Source: Comamonadaceae bacterium | Lineage (GTDB): Bacteria; Pseudomonadota; Gammaproteobacteria; Burkholderiales; Burkholderiaceae_C | Direction: 5' to 3' | Assembly (NCBI GenBank): GCA_027486555.1 | Contig: JAIXOX010000056.1 | Location: 1 to 39,935 of the forward strand | DNA length: 39,935 nucleotides | Shown: positions 29,524 to 38,114 of the stretch, one piece after another | How positions within the stretch are numbered: the first letter of the stretch is position 1 | How the letters are laid out: each line of letters begins with the position of its first letter | Made by a program: the position numbers and the translations under genes | Notes under the pieces: model-generated | The model's input: the letters and a program-made list of their open reading frames with translations, nothing else | The model's database searches: none | Told to the model about the DNA's origin: nothing

Positions 29524-30933
29524 TCAGTGAGGCGTGAAAGTCACGCGGTCAGGAACGGGCTTGGGTGTACCCAGCTTGCTCCACCATGGCATCAACAGGA
29601 AGAAGCCGAAATAGAACAAAGAACCAATTTGAGAGACGCGCTCACCGATGGGCGATGGTGGCTGAACACCCAAGTAACCCAAGATCAGGAAGTTGATGAC
29701 GAACACGGCATACATGTACTTGTGCCAGTCAGGACGGTAGCGGATCGATTTGACCGGACTGTTGTCCAGCCATGGCAAGAAGAACATGATGACCACAGCA
29801 CCACCCATCACCACCACACCCCAGAACTTGGCATCGATGGCCAGCATCATGGCGGACAGCGCCACGGCTGCACCGATCACAGCGCCTTTGAGCAATGTGG
29901 GCAGTTTGCCTTTGGCCACAGCCAACACGGCACCGATGACCACGCAAGCGATCAACACGTACATCATTTCGGTGGTGATCGCACGCAGCATGGAGTAGTA
30001 GGGCGTGAAGTACCAAACTGGGGCAATGTGCAAGGGCGTGGTCAGTGGATCGGCCGGGATGAAGTTGTTGTATTCGAGGAAATAACCACCCATTTCAGGC
30101 GCGAAAAACACGATGGCGGTGAACACCATCAAGAAAATGCTGACCGACATGATGTCGTGCACGGTGTAGTAGGGGTGGAAGGGAATGCCGTCCAATGGAT
30201 TGCCGCGAGCGTCTTTAGGCGCGTCGGGTGCTTTGATCTCCACACCGTCCGGATTGTTAGAACCCACTTCGTGCAAGGCGATGATGTGCGCCACCACCAA
30301 ACCCAACAAGACCAGAGGCACGGCAATGACGTGGAAGCTGAAGAAGCGGTTCAATGTGGCGTCGCCCACCACAAAGTCACCACGGATCAGCAAAGCCAAA
30401 TCAGGACCGATAAAGGGAATGGCCGAGAACAAGTTCACGATCACCTGAGCGCCCCAATAGGACATCTGACCCCAAGGCAGCAGGTAACCCATGAAAGCTT
30501 CTGCCATCAGGCACAAGAAGATGGCGCAGCCGAAAATCCAGACCAACTCGCGCGGCTTGCGGTAGCTGCCGTAAATGAGGCCCCGGAACATGTGCAGGTA
30601 CACCACCACGAAGAACGCCGATGCGCCTGTGGAGTGCATATAACGGATCAGCCAACCCCAAGGTACATCGCGCATGATGTATTCAACCGAGGCGAACGCC
30701 AAAGCTGCATCAGGCTTGTAATGCATGACCAAGAAAATACCGGTCACGATTTGGATCACGAGGACCAAGAGCGAAAGGGCACCAAACACGTACCAAAAAT
30801 TCAAATTCTTGGATGCGTAGTACTCAGACAAATGGTCTTTGTAAAGCTTGGACAGCGGAAACCGGTTGTCCACCCAATTCAGGAGTTTTTCACCTGCTGG
30901 GGCGTTCGGGGAGATTTCTTTGAAATGAGCCAT
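29524..30933 (-). CDS. petB: Ubiquinol-cytochrome c reductase, cytochrome b
   Basis: Membrane core of the bc1 complex, holding two b haems and both quinone sites. The haem-ligand histidines lie in RYMHSTGASAFFVVVYLH and FFSFHVIAVPLVLLGLVVAH. GYLLPWGQMSYWGAQV is a conserved Qo-site stretch. The Qo PEWY motif reads PVWY (in IAPVWYFTPYYSML). The C-terminal half includes extra transmembrane segments. The ATG at 30933 (469 aa, MAHFKEISPN) has GGAG 8 bp upstream; another ATG at 30945 overlaps the petA stop. Confidence 0.96.
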   Translation of the reverse strand: MAHFKEISPNAPAGEKLLNWVDNRFPLSKLYKDHLSEYYASKNLNFWYVFGALSLLVLVIQIVTGIFLVMHYKPDAALAFASVEYIMRDVPWGWLIRYMHSTGASAFFVVVYLHMFRGLIYGSYRKPRELVWIFGCAIFLCLMAEAFMGYLLPWGQMSYWGAQVIVNLFSAIPFIGPDLALLIRGDFVVGDATLNRFFSFHVIAVPLVLLGLVVAHIIALHEVGSNNPDGVEIKAPDAPKDARGNPLDGIPFHPYYTVHDIMSVSIFLMVFTAIVFFAPEMGGYFLEYNNFIPADPLTTPLHIAPVWYFTPYYSMLRAITTEMMYVLIACVVIGAVLAVAKGKLPTLLKGAVIGAAVALSAMMLAIDAKFWGVVVMGGAVVIMFFLPWLDNSPVKSIRYRPDWHKYMYAVFVINFLILGYLGVQPPSPIGERVSQIGSLFYFGFFLLMPWWSKLGTPKPVPDRVTFTPH

Positions 30934-30944
30934 GTGGTTCTCCA

Positions 30945-31541
30945 TCAAGCTTTCTTGTCTTCACCAATGATCAACTTGGTGTCAGACAGGTACATGTGAG
31001 GCGGCACTTCGAGGTTGTCAGGTGCAGGCTTGTTCTTGAAAACGCGGCCAGCCAAATCGAATGTCGAACCGTGGCAAGCGCACAAGAAACCACCCGCCCA
31101 ATCGTCGGGCAGGGAGGGCTGAGCGCCGGTGGCGAACTTGTCGCCAGGGGAGCAGCCTAAATGGGTGCATATGCCCACAGCCACCATGATCTCAGGCTTG
31201 ATGGATCGGTAACCATTCTTGGCGTATTCCGGCGTGGGGTAAGCCATGCGGGCCGATGCAGGATCGGCCAATTGGCCCTCAATCTTCTTGAGAGACTCCA
31301 ACTGCTCTGGCGAGCGCTTCATGATCCAAACGGGTTTGCCGCGCCATTCGACCGTCAGCTTCTCTCCCGGGTTCAAAGCGGAAATATCCACTTCAACAGC
31401 CGCACCGGCCGCTTTGGCTCGCTCGGAGGGTTGGAAGCTGCTGACGAAGGGGGTGGCCACAAAGCCAGCGCCTACGGCACCTGCGCAAGTGGAGGCGATC
31501 AGCCATGTCCGCTTGCTGTTGTCGACTGGGGTGTCACTCAT
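30945..31541 (-). CDS. petA: Ubiquinol-cytochrome c reductase, Rieske iron-sulfur subunit
   Basis: 198 aa. The [2Fe-2S] cluster boxes are CTHLGCSPG and CACHGSTFDLAG, each with Cys and His ligands. The N-terminus SKRTWLIASTCAGAVGAG is a membrane anchor/Tat-type signal with Lys-Arg rather than Arg-Arg. In the second box the usual Pro between the cysteine positions is Ala (CACHGS). First gene of petABC. A TACAAT -10 candidate lies at 31581-31586, 40 bp upstream. Confidence 0.96.
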   Translation of the reverse strand: MSDTPVDNSKRTWLIASTCAGAVGAGFVATPFVSSFQPSERAKAAGAAVEVDISALNPGEKLTVEWRGKPVWIMKRSPEQLESLKKIEGQLADPASARMAYPTPEYAKNGYRSIKPEIMVAVGICTHLGCSPGDKFATGAQPSLPDDWAGGFLCACHGSTFDLAGRVFKNKPAPDNLEVPPHMYLSDTKLIIGEDKKA

Positions 31542-31580
31542 GGAAGTCCTCTAGCGAGTCGTTGTCAGGGTCAACCCGCG

Positions 31581-31586
31581 ATTGTA
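31581..31586 (-). promoter_or_regulatory. Putative -10 box of petABC
   Basis: TACAAT on the minus strand 40 bp before the petA ATG. No convincing -35 hexamer at 17 bp spacing. Confidence 0.4.
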
Positions 31587-31681
31587 GCGGAGTGAATTAA
31601 GCACACGGCTTACAAGATTTCCCCTCTTAGCGCATATGCGTCACAATGACATCCTGCTTTTTTTCTTTTTGGGAGTTTTAG

Positions 31682-32113
31682 ATGTCTTTTATTCAAGAAT
31701 TCAAATCTTTTGCGTTAAAGGGAAGCGTGATGGATCTCGCGGTTGGCGTGATCATTGGCGCAGCTTTTGGCAAAATTGTGGACTCATTGGTGGCTGATTT
31801 GATCATGCCCTTGGTGAGCGTTGTCTTTGGTGGCCTTGATTTCGCCAACTACTACTGGCCTTTGTCAGGTCAGGCCGCTGGTCTGTCCTTGGTTGATGCG
31901 AAAAAACTGGGAGCCGTCTTCGCCTACGGTAATTTCATCACGGTTGCCCTGAATTTTTTCATCCTGGCGCTCGTGATTTTTATCATGATCCAACAAATCA
32001 ACCGCCTCAAATCCAAACAAGCGGCAGACAGCAAGCCTGAAGAAGAAGAAGCAACGACCGAAGATGTGTTGCTGCTTCGTGAAATTCGGGACAGCCTCAA
32101 AAACAAAAGCTAA
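31682..32113 (+). CDS. mscL: Large-conductance mechanosensitive channel MscL
   Basis: Homopentameric tension-gated channel that releases solutes on hypo-osmotic shock. [20 protein letters not shown] is the amphipathic N-terminal helix and start of TM1, followed by [22 protein letters not shown]2 runs around residues 81-103 ([20 protein letters not shown]). A charged C-terminal bundle with [20 protein letters not shown] follows. 143 aa. GGGAG sits 8 bp before the ATG. Confidence 0.97.
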   Translation: MSFIQEFKSFALKGSVMDLAVGVIIGAAFGKIVDSLVADLIMPLVSVVFGGLDFANYYWPLSGQAAGLSLVDAKKLGAVFAYGNFITVALNFFILALVIFIMIQQINRLKSKQAADSKPEEEEATTEDVLLLREIRDSLKNKS

Positions 32114-32125
32114 ATCTGCGTTTAT

Positions 32126-33199
32126 TCAGACCGCGCCTGCCATTTGTCGTGCCAGGCGCAGGGCCTGAATCAAGCTGGACGCATCGGCTCGGCCCTTTCC
32201 AGCCAAGTCCATCGCCGTTCCATGGTCTGGACTGGTTCTGATGATGGGCAAACCCAAAGTCACGTTCACGCCCTGCTCTACTCCCAAGTATTTAACGGGT
32301 ATCAAACCTTGGTCGTGGTACATGGCAATGACCACATCGAACTCTCGGTGTCCGTTCGATTGCCTTCGCGCTCGCATGAACACCGTGTCGGGCGCAAAAG
32401 GCCCCTGCACATCCAAACCGGCCTGCCGGGCTTGTTCGACGCAGGGTTGCAAAACATCGATTTCTTCACGGCCAAACAAGCCCCCTTCACCTGCGTGCGG
32501 ATTGACCCCCGCAAGCGCAATCCGAGGTCTTCGCCCCAACAAGCGGGTCAAGGACGCATCGGTGATGCGCAGTGTTTGCGCCACTTGTTCGTGGGTAATG
32601 GCATCCAATGCTTCACGCAAGGACACATGAATGCTCACCAGCACAGTGCGCAAATCATCGTTGGCCAACATCATGCGCACTGGCAACTGAGCCACAGGCA
32701 CGCCAAGGTAACGAGCCGCTTCGGCCTGAAGCAGCTCTGTATGTCCTGGGTATTTGTTGTAGGGCGAACCCGCAGCATGAAGGGCTTCTTTGTGCAAGGG
32801 AGCAGTGACCAACGCCGCGACTTCACCCCTCAAAGCCGCTTGAGTCGCCCACAGCACCGCGTCACCCGCCATCCGTCCTGCGCGGGAATCGATTCGCCCC
32901 CATGTCAACACAGGTGCCACGGGCCCCACTTGCAGGACAGGCAAGCAACGCGGTGGCACATGCAGTGCTTCATGTGGGGACTCGATTTCACACACAGGAA
33001 AATTCACCTGACTGTGCAACAAGGCCATGGCCCGTCGCATCACACCCACATCGCCCGCCACAAAACAGGACTGGGTCAGTTCAGGGGCCTGGCACCAAGC
33101 GCGCGCCACAATTTCTGGGCCAATGCCACACGGGTCGCCCAAAGTCAAAACAATAGGGCGATCCAGCTTAGCCTCAGAGCAATCAGAAAAAGTTGTCAT
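32126..33199 (-). CDS. pdxA: 4-hydroxythreonine-4-phosphate dehydrogenase PdxA
   Basis: NAD-dependent oxidation and decarboxylation in the DXP-dependent pyridoxal phosphate pathway. Signatures: VLTLGDPCGIGPEIVARAW, TAPLHKEALHAAG, YPGHTELLQAEAA, NPHAGEGGLFGREEIDV, AMYHDQGLIPVKYLG, and RTSPDHGTAMDLAGKGRADA with metal-binding histidines. 357 aa, slightly above E. coli (329). It follows the nif3-like gene by 12 bp, so they probably form one transcript. The usual SurA/KsgA neighbours are not here. Confidence 0.95.
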   Translation of the reverse strand: MTTFSDCSEAKLDRPIVLTLGDPCGIGPEIVARAWCQAPELTQSCFVAGDVGVMRRAMALLHSQVNFPVCEIESPHEALHVPPRCLPVLQVGPVAPVLTWGRIDSRAGRMAGDAVLWATQAALRGEVAALVTAPLHKEALHAAGSPYNKYPGHTELLQAEAARYLGVPVAQLPVRMMLANDDLRTVLVSIHVSLREALDAITHEQVAQTLRITDASLTRLLGRRPRIALAGVNPHAGEGGLFGREEIDVLQPCVEQARQAGLDVQGPFAPDTVFMRARRQSNGHREFDVVIAMYHDQGLIPVKYLGVEQGVNVTLGLPIIRTSPDHGTAMDLAGKGRADASSLIQALRLARQMAGAV

Positions 33200-33211
33200 T
33201 TTTTTATTGAT

Positions 33212-33964
33212 TCAGGCCGGGTTGTCGATCTCAATGAATCGATGCTGCAAGCCCAAGTCTTGAGCCACACGGGCAGCGACTGCAGGTGCGCCATAACGCT
33301 CTGTCGCATGATGACCACAGGCCAGAAAAGCCACCCCGGTTTCTTTGGCCAAATGGGCTTGCGGCTCAGAAATCTCACCTGTGATGAACGCATCCACACC
33401 CTGAGCAATGGCGGCTTCAAAATAAGACTGCGCCCCCCCCGTGCACCAAGCCACACGGCGCACCGGCCTGTCAGCGCCTGCAATACAAACGACCGAATGG
33501 CTTAAAGCAACCGCCACATGATCGGCCAGCTCTTGGGGCCGAGCCCATGTTTGGGTGGCAGAACCCACAAAACCCAAATTCTGCTCACCAAATCGACCCT
33601 CGGTTTGCAAGCCCAGCACCTTGGCCAATTGGGCGTTATTGCCCAATTCGGCATGGGCATCCAAGGGCAGGTGATAAGCAAACAAGTGAATGCCGTGCAA
33701 CAGCAACAAACGCAATCGTTCTCTCATCCAGCCGACAACCCGGCCGTCCTGTCCCCGCCAAAAAAGACCATGGTGAACAAACACAGCATCGGCATTGGCC
33801 GCAATGGCTGCCTCAATCAAGGCTCGACTGGCCGTCACACCGCTGACCAACAATTTCACATCCCGATCGCCTTCGACCTGCAATCCATTGGGTCCGTAAT
33901 CGCGAAATTTATCGGGTTGAAGCAAAGCATCAAAGGCCAAACTCAAATCTTGAACATGGGGCAT
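33212..33964 (-). CDS. Nif3-like dinuclear metal-centre protein
   Basis: 250 aa; YbgI/DUF34 family, often annotated as GTP cyclohydrolase-like but without firmly known activity. Signatures: FRDYGPNGLQVEG, AVFVHHGLFW with metal-binding histidines, YHLPLDAHAELGNN, and the C-terminal DAFITGEISEP and ACGHHATERYG. Upstream in-frame codons extend to 34021, but the promoter TTGAGG-17-CACAAT (33993-34021) lies over that extension. This supports the ATG at 33964 as start. Divergent from the DegS-like protease gene. Confidence 0.9.
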   Translation of the reverse strand: MPHVQDLSLAFDALLQPDKFRDYGPNGLQVEGDRDVKLLVSGVTASRALIEAAIAANADAVFVHHGLFWRGQDGRVVGWMRERLRLLLLHGIHLFAYHLPLDAHAELGNNAQLAKVLGLQTEGRFGEQNLGFVGSATQTWARPQELADHVAVALSHSVVCIAGADRPVRRVAWCTGGAQSYFEAAIAQGVDAFITGEISEPQAHLAKETGVAFLACGHHATERYGAPAVAARVAQDLGLQHRFIEIDNPA

Positions 33965-33992
33965 CTGAATCGGACTTTCTTTTTGAACAGGT

Positions 33993-34021
33993 ATTGTGGC
34001 GCAATGACCCATCATCCTCAA
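33993..34021 (-). promoter_or_regulatory. Putative sigma-70 promoter of nif3-pdxA
   Basis: On the minus strand TTGAGG (34016-34021) and CACAAT (33993-33998) are 17 bp apart. Transcription would begin near 33986, 22 nt before the ATG at 33964. Confidence 0.5.
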
Positions 34022-34076
34022 CAGAAATAAAAGGGTTCAGCGTGGATGAAGGACTTGAATCTAGGACAATGAAAAC

Positions 34077-35234
34077 ATGAAACGCTATTGGCTTTTATTT
34101 TCTCAATGGGTCACGGTTTTGTTGGCCATCTGGTTTGTGATCGCCACACTTCAGCCCGAATGGCTGAACCGAGCCAGCCGATCCGCTGGGGGGGTGACCT
34201 TGCTACAAGCACCCCATGCCAGCCCGAACAACCGATCGGCAGGAAGCCTGAGCACCCCAGCCCGCTTGGCATCACCCGCTGTCGTGAGCATCAACACCAG
34301 CAAGAACCAGTCGCACACCGCCAAAGGGCAGGACCCCTGGTTCAAGTTTTTTCATGGCGAGCAAGACGAGCAAAATCCAGCCGGTTTGGGCAGTGGCGTG
34401 ATCGTCAGTGCGGAAGGTCATATATTGACCAACAACCATGTGATTGAAGACGCTGATGACATTGAAGTCGTTTTGAGTGACGGCCGCAAAACACTGGCGA
34501 AGGTCATTGGATCAGACCCCGAGACCGACTTGGCTTTGCTCAAAATCACACTGGACAAGTTACCGGTCATCGTGTTGGGTCAAATTCAGGACATGCAAGT
34601 GGGCGATATTGTGTTGGCCATTGGCAACCCTTTTGGGGTGGGGCAAACCGTGACCTCGGGCATTGTCAGCGCTTTGGGGCGCAATCAATTGGGCATCAAC
34701 ACCTTTGAAAACTTCATCCAGACCGATGCCGCCATCAATCCCGGAAACTCTGGCGGAGCCCTGGTTGACGTGAACGGTCACCTGATGGGCATCAACACCG
34801 CCATCTACTCGCGCTCAGGAGGAAACATGGGCATTGGCTTCGCCATTCCAATTTCTACAGCCAAACAAGTCATGCAGGATCTGCTGAAAAAGGGCAAAGT
34901 GATTCGGGGCTGGATTGGCGTGGAACCGCAAGACCTGTCTGCCGAGTTGGCACAAACTTTCCAGTTGCCCGCCTTGGGACAAGGCCTGCCCTATGGTGTG
35001 GTCATCACTGGCGTGCTCAAAAATGGTCCGGCAGCAACAGCCGGCATTCGTCCTGGTGACGTGATTGTCAAAGTTGCAGGTCAACCTGTGCGCAATGTGT
35101 CCGAATTGTTAACCCAAGTGGCCGGTTTAAAGCCTGGTGAACCGACAGAGGTGAACCTATGGCGTCGCCAAGGTGAAGTCAATCTTCGCCTGACGCCTGC
35201 TGAACGGCCTGCGGTCAACAAACCGCGCAGATGA
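34077..35234 (+). CDS. Membrane-anchored S1C serine protease (DegS-like HtrA, one PDZ)
   Basis: 385 aa with an N-terminal transmembrane anchor (residues 4-24) instead of a cleaved signal. A trypsin-like domain carries His121 (ILTNNHVIEDADD), Asp151 (PETDLALLKI) and Ser225 (NPGNSGGALVD), followed by one PDZ domain (about 265-375, GVVITGVLKNGPAATAGIRPGD). One PDZ plus an anchor is the DegS architecture; DegP/DegQ have two PDZ domains. DegS cleaves anti-sigma factor RseA in E. coli, but no rse genes are in this window. It is divergent from nif3 with 112 bp between starts. Confidence 0.92.
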   Translation: MKRYWLLFSQWVTVLLAIWFVIATLQPEWLNRASRSAGGVTLLQAPHASPNNRSAGSLSTPARLASPAVVSINTSKNQSHTAKGQDPWFKFFHGEQDEQNPAGLGSGVIVSAEGHILTNNHVIEDADDIEVVLSDGRKTLAKVIGSDPETDLALLKITLDKLPVIVLGQIQDMQVGDIVLAIGNPFGVGQTVTSGIVSALGRNQLGINTFENFIQTDAAINPGNSGGALVDVNGHLMGINTAIYSRSGGNMGIGFAIPISTAKQVMQDLLKKGKVIRGWIGVEPQDLSAELAQTFQLPALGQGLPYGVVITGVLKNGPAATAGIRPGDVIVKVAGQPVRNVSELLTQVAGLKPGEPTEVNLWRRQGEVNLRLTPAERPAVNKPRR

Positions 35235-35311
35235 CGCGAAGGTTAAGGCCAAGCACTTTTCGAACGAACCGAAAAAAACCAACTAACCTGTTTTTGGCTG
35301 ACCAATTCGAG

Positions 35312-36103
35312 TTATAGAACAGTTCCGTCGGCGTCTTGTGGCGCTTGCGTGTGCTTGATAAAAACTTGCGCTGCCCAGATGCCAACCTCATAAAGCAGGC
35401 ACATAGGGATGGCAAGCGCCAATTGTGACACCACATCAGGCGGTGTGACCACAGCGGCAATGACAAAGGCCAACACCACAAAATAGCCTCGAAACTCCTT
35501 GAGTTTTTCAACGCTCACTATTCCCATGCGGGCCAACACCACCACGGCCACAGGCACTTCAAACGCCAGACCAAAGGCCAAGAACATTGACAGCACGAAA
35601 CTCAAATAAGCCTCAATATCTGGCGCGGCTGTGATGCTTTTGGGAGCAAAGCTCTGAATGAAACTGAACACTTGGCCAAACACAAAGAAGTAACAAAACG
35701 CCACCCCAATGAAAAACAGCAAGGTACTGGAAACCACCAAGGGCATGACCAACTTTTTCTCATGGCTGTAAAGGCCCGGGGCGATGAATCCCCAGACTTG
35801 GTACAAGACCACCGGCAAGGCGATGAGAAAAGCACTCATGAGCAAAATCTTGAGCGGCACCATGAAAGGTGAGATGACCGAGGTGGCGATCAAGGTGGCG
35901 CCTTTGGGCAAATGGACCACCAAAGGTGCCGCCAAAATGTCATACAAATTGCCCGGCCCAGGAAAGATGGCCAAAACGGCAGCGGCCAAGGCCACAGCGG
36001 CCACTGCCCACATCAGGCGGTCGCGCAACTCGATCAAGTGCGCCACAAATGGTTGCTCAGAACCTTTGAGTTCGTCGTCAGGCTGGGAAGGGGTGTCGGA
36101 CAT
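35312..36103 (-). CDS. tatC: Twin-arginine translocase subunit TatC
   Basis: Six-span receptor for twin-arginine signal peptides. Recognised by HLIELRDRLMWAVAAV at the N-terminus, the FMVPLKILLMSAFLIALPVV region, YQVWGFIAPGLYSHEKK, and FGLAFEVPV with VTPPDVVSQLALAIPM near the C-terminus. 263 aa (E. coli 258). Last of tatA-tatB-tatC on this strand; 42 bp after tatB. The short C-terminal tail is cytoplasmic. Confidence 0.96.
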   Translation of the reverse strand: MSDTPSQPDDELKGSEQPFVAHLIELRDRLMWAVAAVALAAAVLAIFPGPGNLYDILAAPLVVHLPKGATLIATSVISPFMVPLKILLMSAFLIALPVVLYQVWGFIAPGLYSHEKKLVMPLVVSSTLLFFIGVAFCYFFVFGQVFSFIQSFAPKSITAAPDIEAYLSFVLSMFLAFGLAFEVPVAVVVLARMGIVSVEKLKEFRGYFVVLAFVIAAVVTPPDVVSQLALAIPMCLLYEVGIWAAQVFIKHTQAPQDADGTVL

Positions 36104-36145
36104 GGCAGGATCAGTTGGACGTTACACACCTGAGGTGCGCCAGCG

Positions 36146-36613
36146 TCACAGAGAATTGAGGAGCTTGGGACGGTAACGGGCCACGCGTGCAGCGCCCGAT
36201 AGCGCTTTGGTACGCACCCCGGCGCGGGCTTTGTACCACTGTGGCATCGCACCCCGCTTGAGACGCCAATTTTTGTCAGGTCGTACGTAATAAGGCGGGG
36301 GAGGCTCGATGGCGGGCAAATCGCTGCTCAGTCCAGACGTGGTGTCGGCCCAGTCTTTTTCGAAATCAGAAGCCGTGGTTTGGACAGTTTGCTCGACATC
36401 GCGAGCCGCTGTCTCCATGGTCTCTTTCATTTTCTTGAGCTCCTCCAGGTCCATGGACCGGTTCACTTCGGCTTTCACGTCTGACACGTATCGCTGCGCT
36501 TTGCCCAGTAAAGCGCCCAGCGTGCGGGCAACTTTGGGCAACTTCTCAGGGCCGATGACAATCAACGCCACCACCCCAATGAGGGCCATTTTTGAAAAAC
36601 TTAAGTCAAGCAC
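36146..36613 (-). CDS. tatB: Sec-independent translocase protein TatB
   Basis: 155 aa with one N-terminal helix ([17 protein letters not shown]) and the Gly-Pro hinge typical of TatB, then an amphipathic helix and a variable tail. It binds Tat signals with TatC. The start is GTG at 36613. The order A-B-C and the GPEKLP sequence separate it from TatA (FGTKKL). Confidence 0.95.
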   Translation of the reverse strand: MLDLSFSKMALIGVVALIVIGPEKLPKVARTLGALLGKAQRYVSDVKAEVNRSMDLEELKKMKETMETAARDVEQTVQTTASDFEKDWADTTSGLSSDLPAIEPPPPYYVRPDKNWRLKRGAMPQWYKARAGVRTKALSGAARVARYRPKLLNSL

Positions 36614-36638
36614 AGTGCGGCGCCCAGTCGTTCAAGCT

Positions 36639-36884
36639 TCAAGATTTGGTCTTGGCTTCAACGTCAATGGTCGTCTTTTCGACGACCGGCGTGGAAGCGG
36701 TGACCTGACCAGCCACTGGTGCTGAGCCATCATCGGGCTTGTTACCGCCATCTTTCATGCCGTCTTTGAAGCCTTTGACGGCACCACCCAAGTCAGATCC
36801 CATGTTCCTGAGCTTTTTAGTGCCAAACACCATGACCACAATCAACAGCACGATCAGCCAGTGCCAAATGGAAAAAGTACCCAT
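36639..36884 (-). CDS. tatA: Sec-independent translocase protein TatA
   Basis: 81 aa: one helix ([19 protein letters not shown]), the [20 protein letters not shown] hinge and amphipathic helix, and a short acidic/basic tail. It forms the pore-like oligomer of the Tat system. The ATG is 96 bp downstream of hinT; the gap holds a weak 6-bp hairpin (36916-36929) without a U-run, so read-through from the his genes is likely. Confidence 0.96.
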   Translation of the reverse strand: MGTFSIWHWLIVLLIVVMVFGTKKLRNMGSDLGGAVKGFKDGMKDGGNKPDDGSAPVAGQVTASTPVVEKTTIDVEAKTKS

Positions 36885-36980
36885 GAAAATCTCCTAAACT
36901 AGTTGGTGAATTCTAAGGGCTGAAGCCCTGTCAAAAGAAACTGCCTTGATTAAACAAGGATTTGATGACAATCGCGAATT

Positions 36981-37337
36981 TCAACCGCGCAACCATGGCC
37001 GCGGACCGCCCATGATGTGCACATGCAGGTGGTGCACTTCTTGGCCGCCCTCCGTCCCGCTGTTGATCACCGTGCGAAAACCACCCTCCGGGTACGGGTT
37101 GCAGCCTTCTTGCAAGGCCAGTTTGGGTGCCAGGGTCATCATGTGGCCCATCAGGCCTGCTTGATCAGGGGCCAAGTGCATCATCGACGGAATGTGCAAT
37201 TTGGGGATGATCAGGAAATGGATCGGTGCCCAAGGCGCGATGTCATGGAAGGCGAACACATGCTCGTCCTCATGCACTTTGCGCGAAGGAATCTGCCCCG
37301 CGATGATTTTGCAAAAAATACAGTTGGCGTCGTTCAT
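36981..37337 (-). CDS. hinT: HIT-family purine nucleoside phosphoramidase HinT
   Basis: 118 aa with CIFCKIIAGQIPSRKVHED at the N-terminus and the histidine triad HLHVHIMGG at residues 103-111 (His105 is the expected nucleophile). It hydrolyses AMP-linked phosphoramidates. Conserved position between hisIE and tatABC in Burkholderiales. Confidence 0.96.
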   Translation of the reverse strand: MNDANCIFCKIIAGQIPSRKVHEDEHVFAFHDIAPWAPIHFLIIPKLHIPSMMHLAPDQAGLMGHMMTLAPKLALQEGCNPYPEGGFRTVINSGTEGGQEVHHLHVHIMGGPRPWLRG

Positions 37338-37361
37338 GGTTTGCTTGAGATGAAAAAGGAT

Positions 37362-37724
37362 TCAGTCAGTTACAGGGCGCTGCCCGTTCAGGCGCACCAT
37401 GCCCAACACGATGCGGTACAAAAACCAAATGGAAATGGCCACCCAGGCCAGCCAACCTGGGAAAAACATCAACAACCACAAGGGCGCTGTAATCAGGTAC
37501 AGCAAGGCGGCCCAGATCACGGTGCGGATGCGGTAGCTGAAATGCGTGGCCTCCCAGCCCGGGGCATCATCCTTTTTGACCAAATCGATGATCAGCGCCA
37601 CCACCAGCAAAGCCGGACCCACCTGCGCTCCAGGAATGACGGCGCTGACGGCCACGATCAGGTGCAAGATGTAGCTGACCCAGCTGATGGTTTGGGTGCT
37701 GTCGTCGACGGGTTGGTTGTTCAT
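37362..37724 (-). CDS. DUF4870-like small membrane protein
   Basis: 120 aa with four hydrophobic segments (about 13-30, 37-49, 69-84 and 87-108). The sequence pattern VSYILHLIVAVSAVIPG and ATHFSYRIRTVIWAALL fits the DUF4870/YccF-like group of small membrane proteins with unknown function. It starts 3 bp after hisE, so it is co-transcribed and possibly coupled with it. The connection to histidine synthesis or Tat export is positional only. Confidence 0.75.
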   Translation of the reverse strand: MNNQPVDDSTQTISWVSYILHLIVAVSAVIPGAQVGPALLVVALIIDLVKKDDAPGWEATHFSYRIRTVIWAALLYLITAPLWLLMFFPGWLAWVAISIWFLYRIVLGMVRLNGQRPVTD

Positions 37725-37727
37725 GGT

Positions 37728-38114
37728 TTATTCGCCCAAACGCTCACGCTCTTGCACTTTGCGCAGGGCTTTTTCTTCCAGGCCGCTCAGGCCCTCGCGG
37801 CGGGCCAGCTCGTTGACCACGTCGGCAGGCGTCAGGCCATAGTGCGCCAGCGCGATCATGCTGTGGAACCACAAATCGGCCACCTCGCCCACCAGCTTGG
37901 TTTTGTCCCCGCCATGGTCCACGTCTTTGGCGGCCATCACGGTCTCGGTGGCTTCTTCGCCAATCTTCTTCAAAAAGGCGTCAGGCCCTTTGTGCAGCAA
38001 GCGGGCCACATAGCTTTTTTCGGGGTCGCCACCGTTGGCAATCTTGCGGCTTTCGACCACGGCTGCGAGGCGGTCAAGAATGTCCTGGTTGGTCATAGGC
38101 TTTGGGGCGCTCAC
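37728..38114 (-). CDS. hisE: Phosphoribosyl-ATP pyrophosphatase HisE
   Basis: Second step of histidine synthesis, PR-ATP to PR-AMP. MazG-like fold with [16 protein letters not shown] and [16 protein letters not shown] carrying the metal-binding acids. 128 aa. GTG at 38114 overlaps the hisI stop (GTGA); an ATG at 38096 is an alternative start closer to the conserved fold. Separate from hisI here, not fused as in E. coli. Confidence 0.95.
   Translation of the reverse strand: MSAPKPMTNQDILDRLAAVVESRKIANGGDPEKSYVARLLHKGPDAFLKKIGEEATETVMAAKDVDHGGDKTKLVGEVADLWFHSMIALAHYGLTPADVVNELARREGLSGLEEKALRKVQERERLGE

Noticed and set aside
29518..30999. 493-codon plus-strand frame opposite petB
   Set aside because: Low-complexity His/Gln-rich shadow of cytochrome b; no family match.
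32144..33505. 453-codon plus-strand frame across pdxA and the nif3-like gene
   Set aside because: Spans two real genes on the other strand and has no recognisable domain.
35240..35289. AGGTTA/TAACCT inverted repeat with T-run after the DegS-like gene
   Set aside because: Only 6 bp of stem with a 38-base loop; not a convincing terminator.
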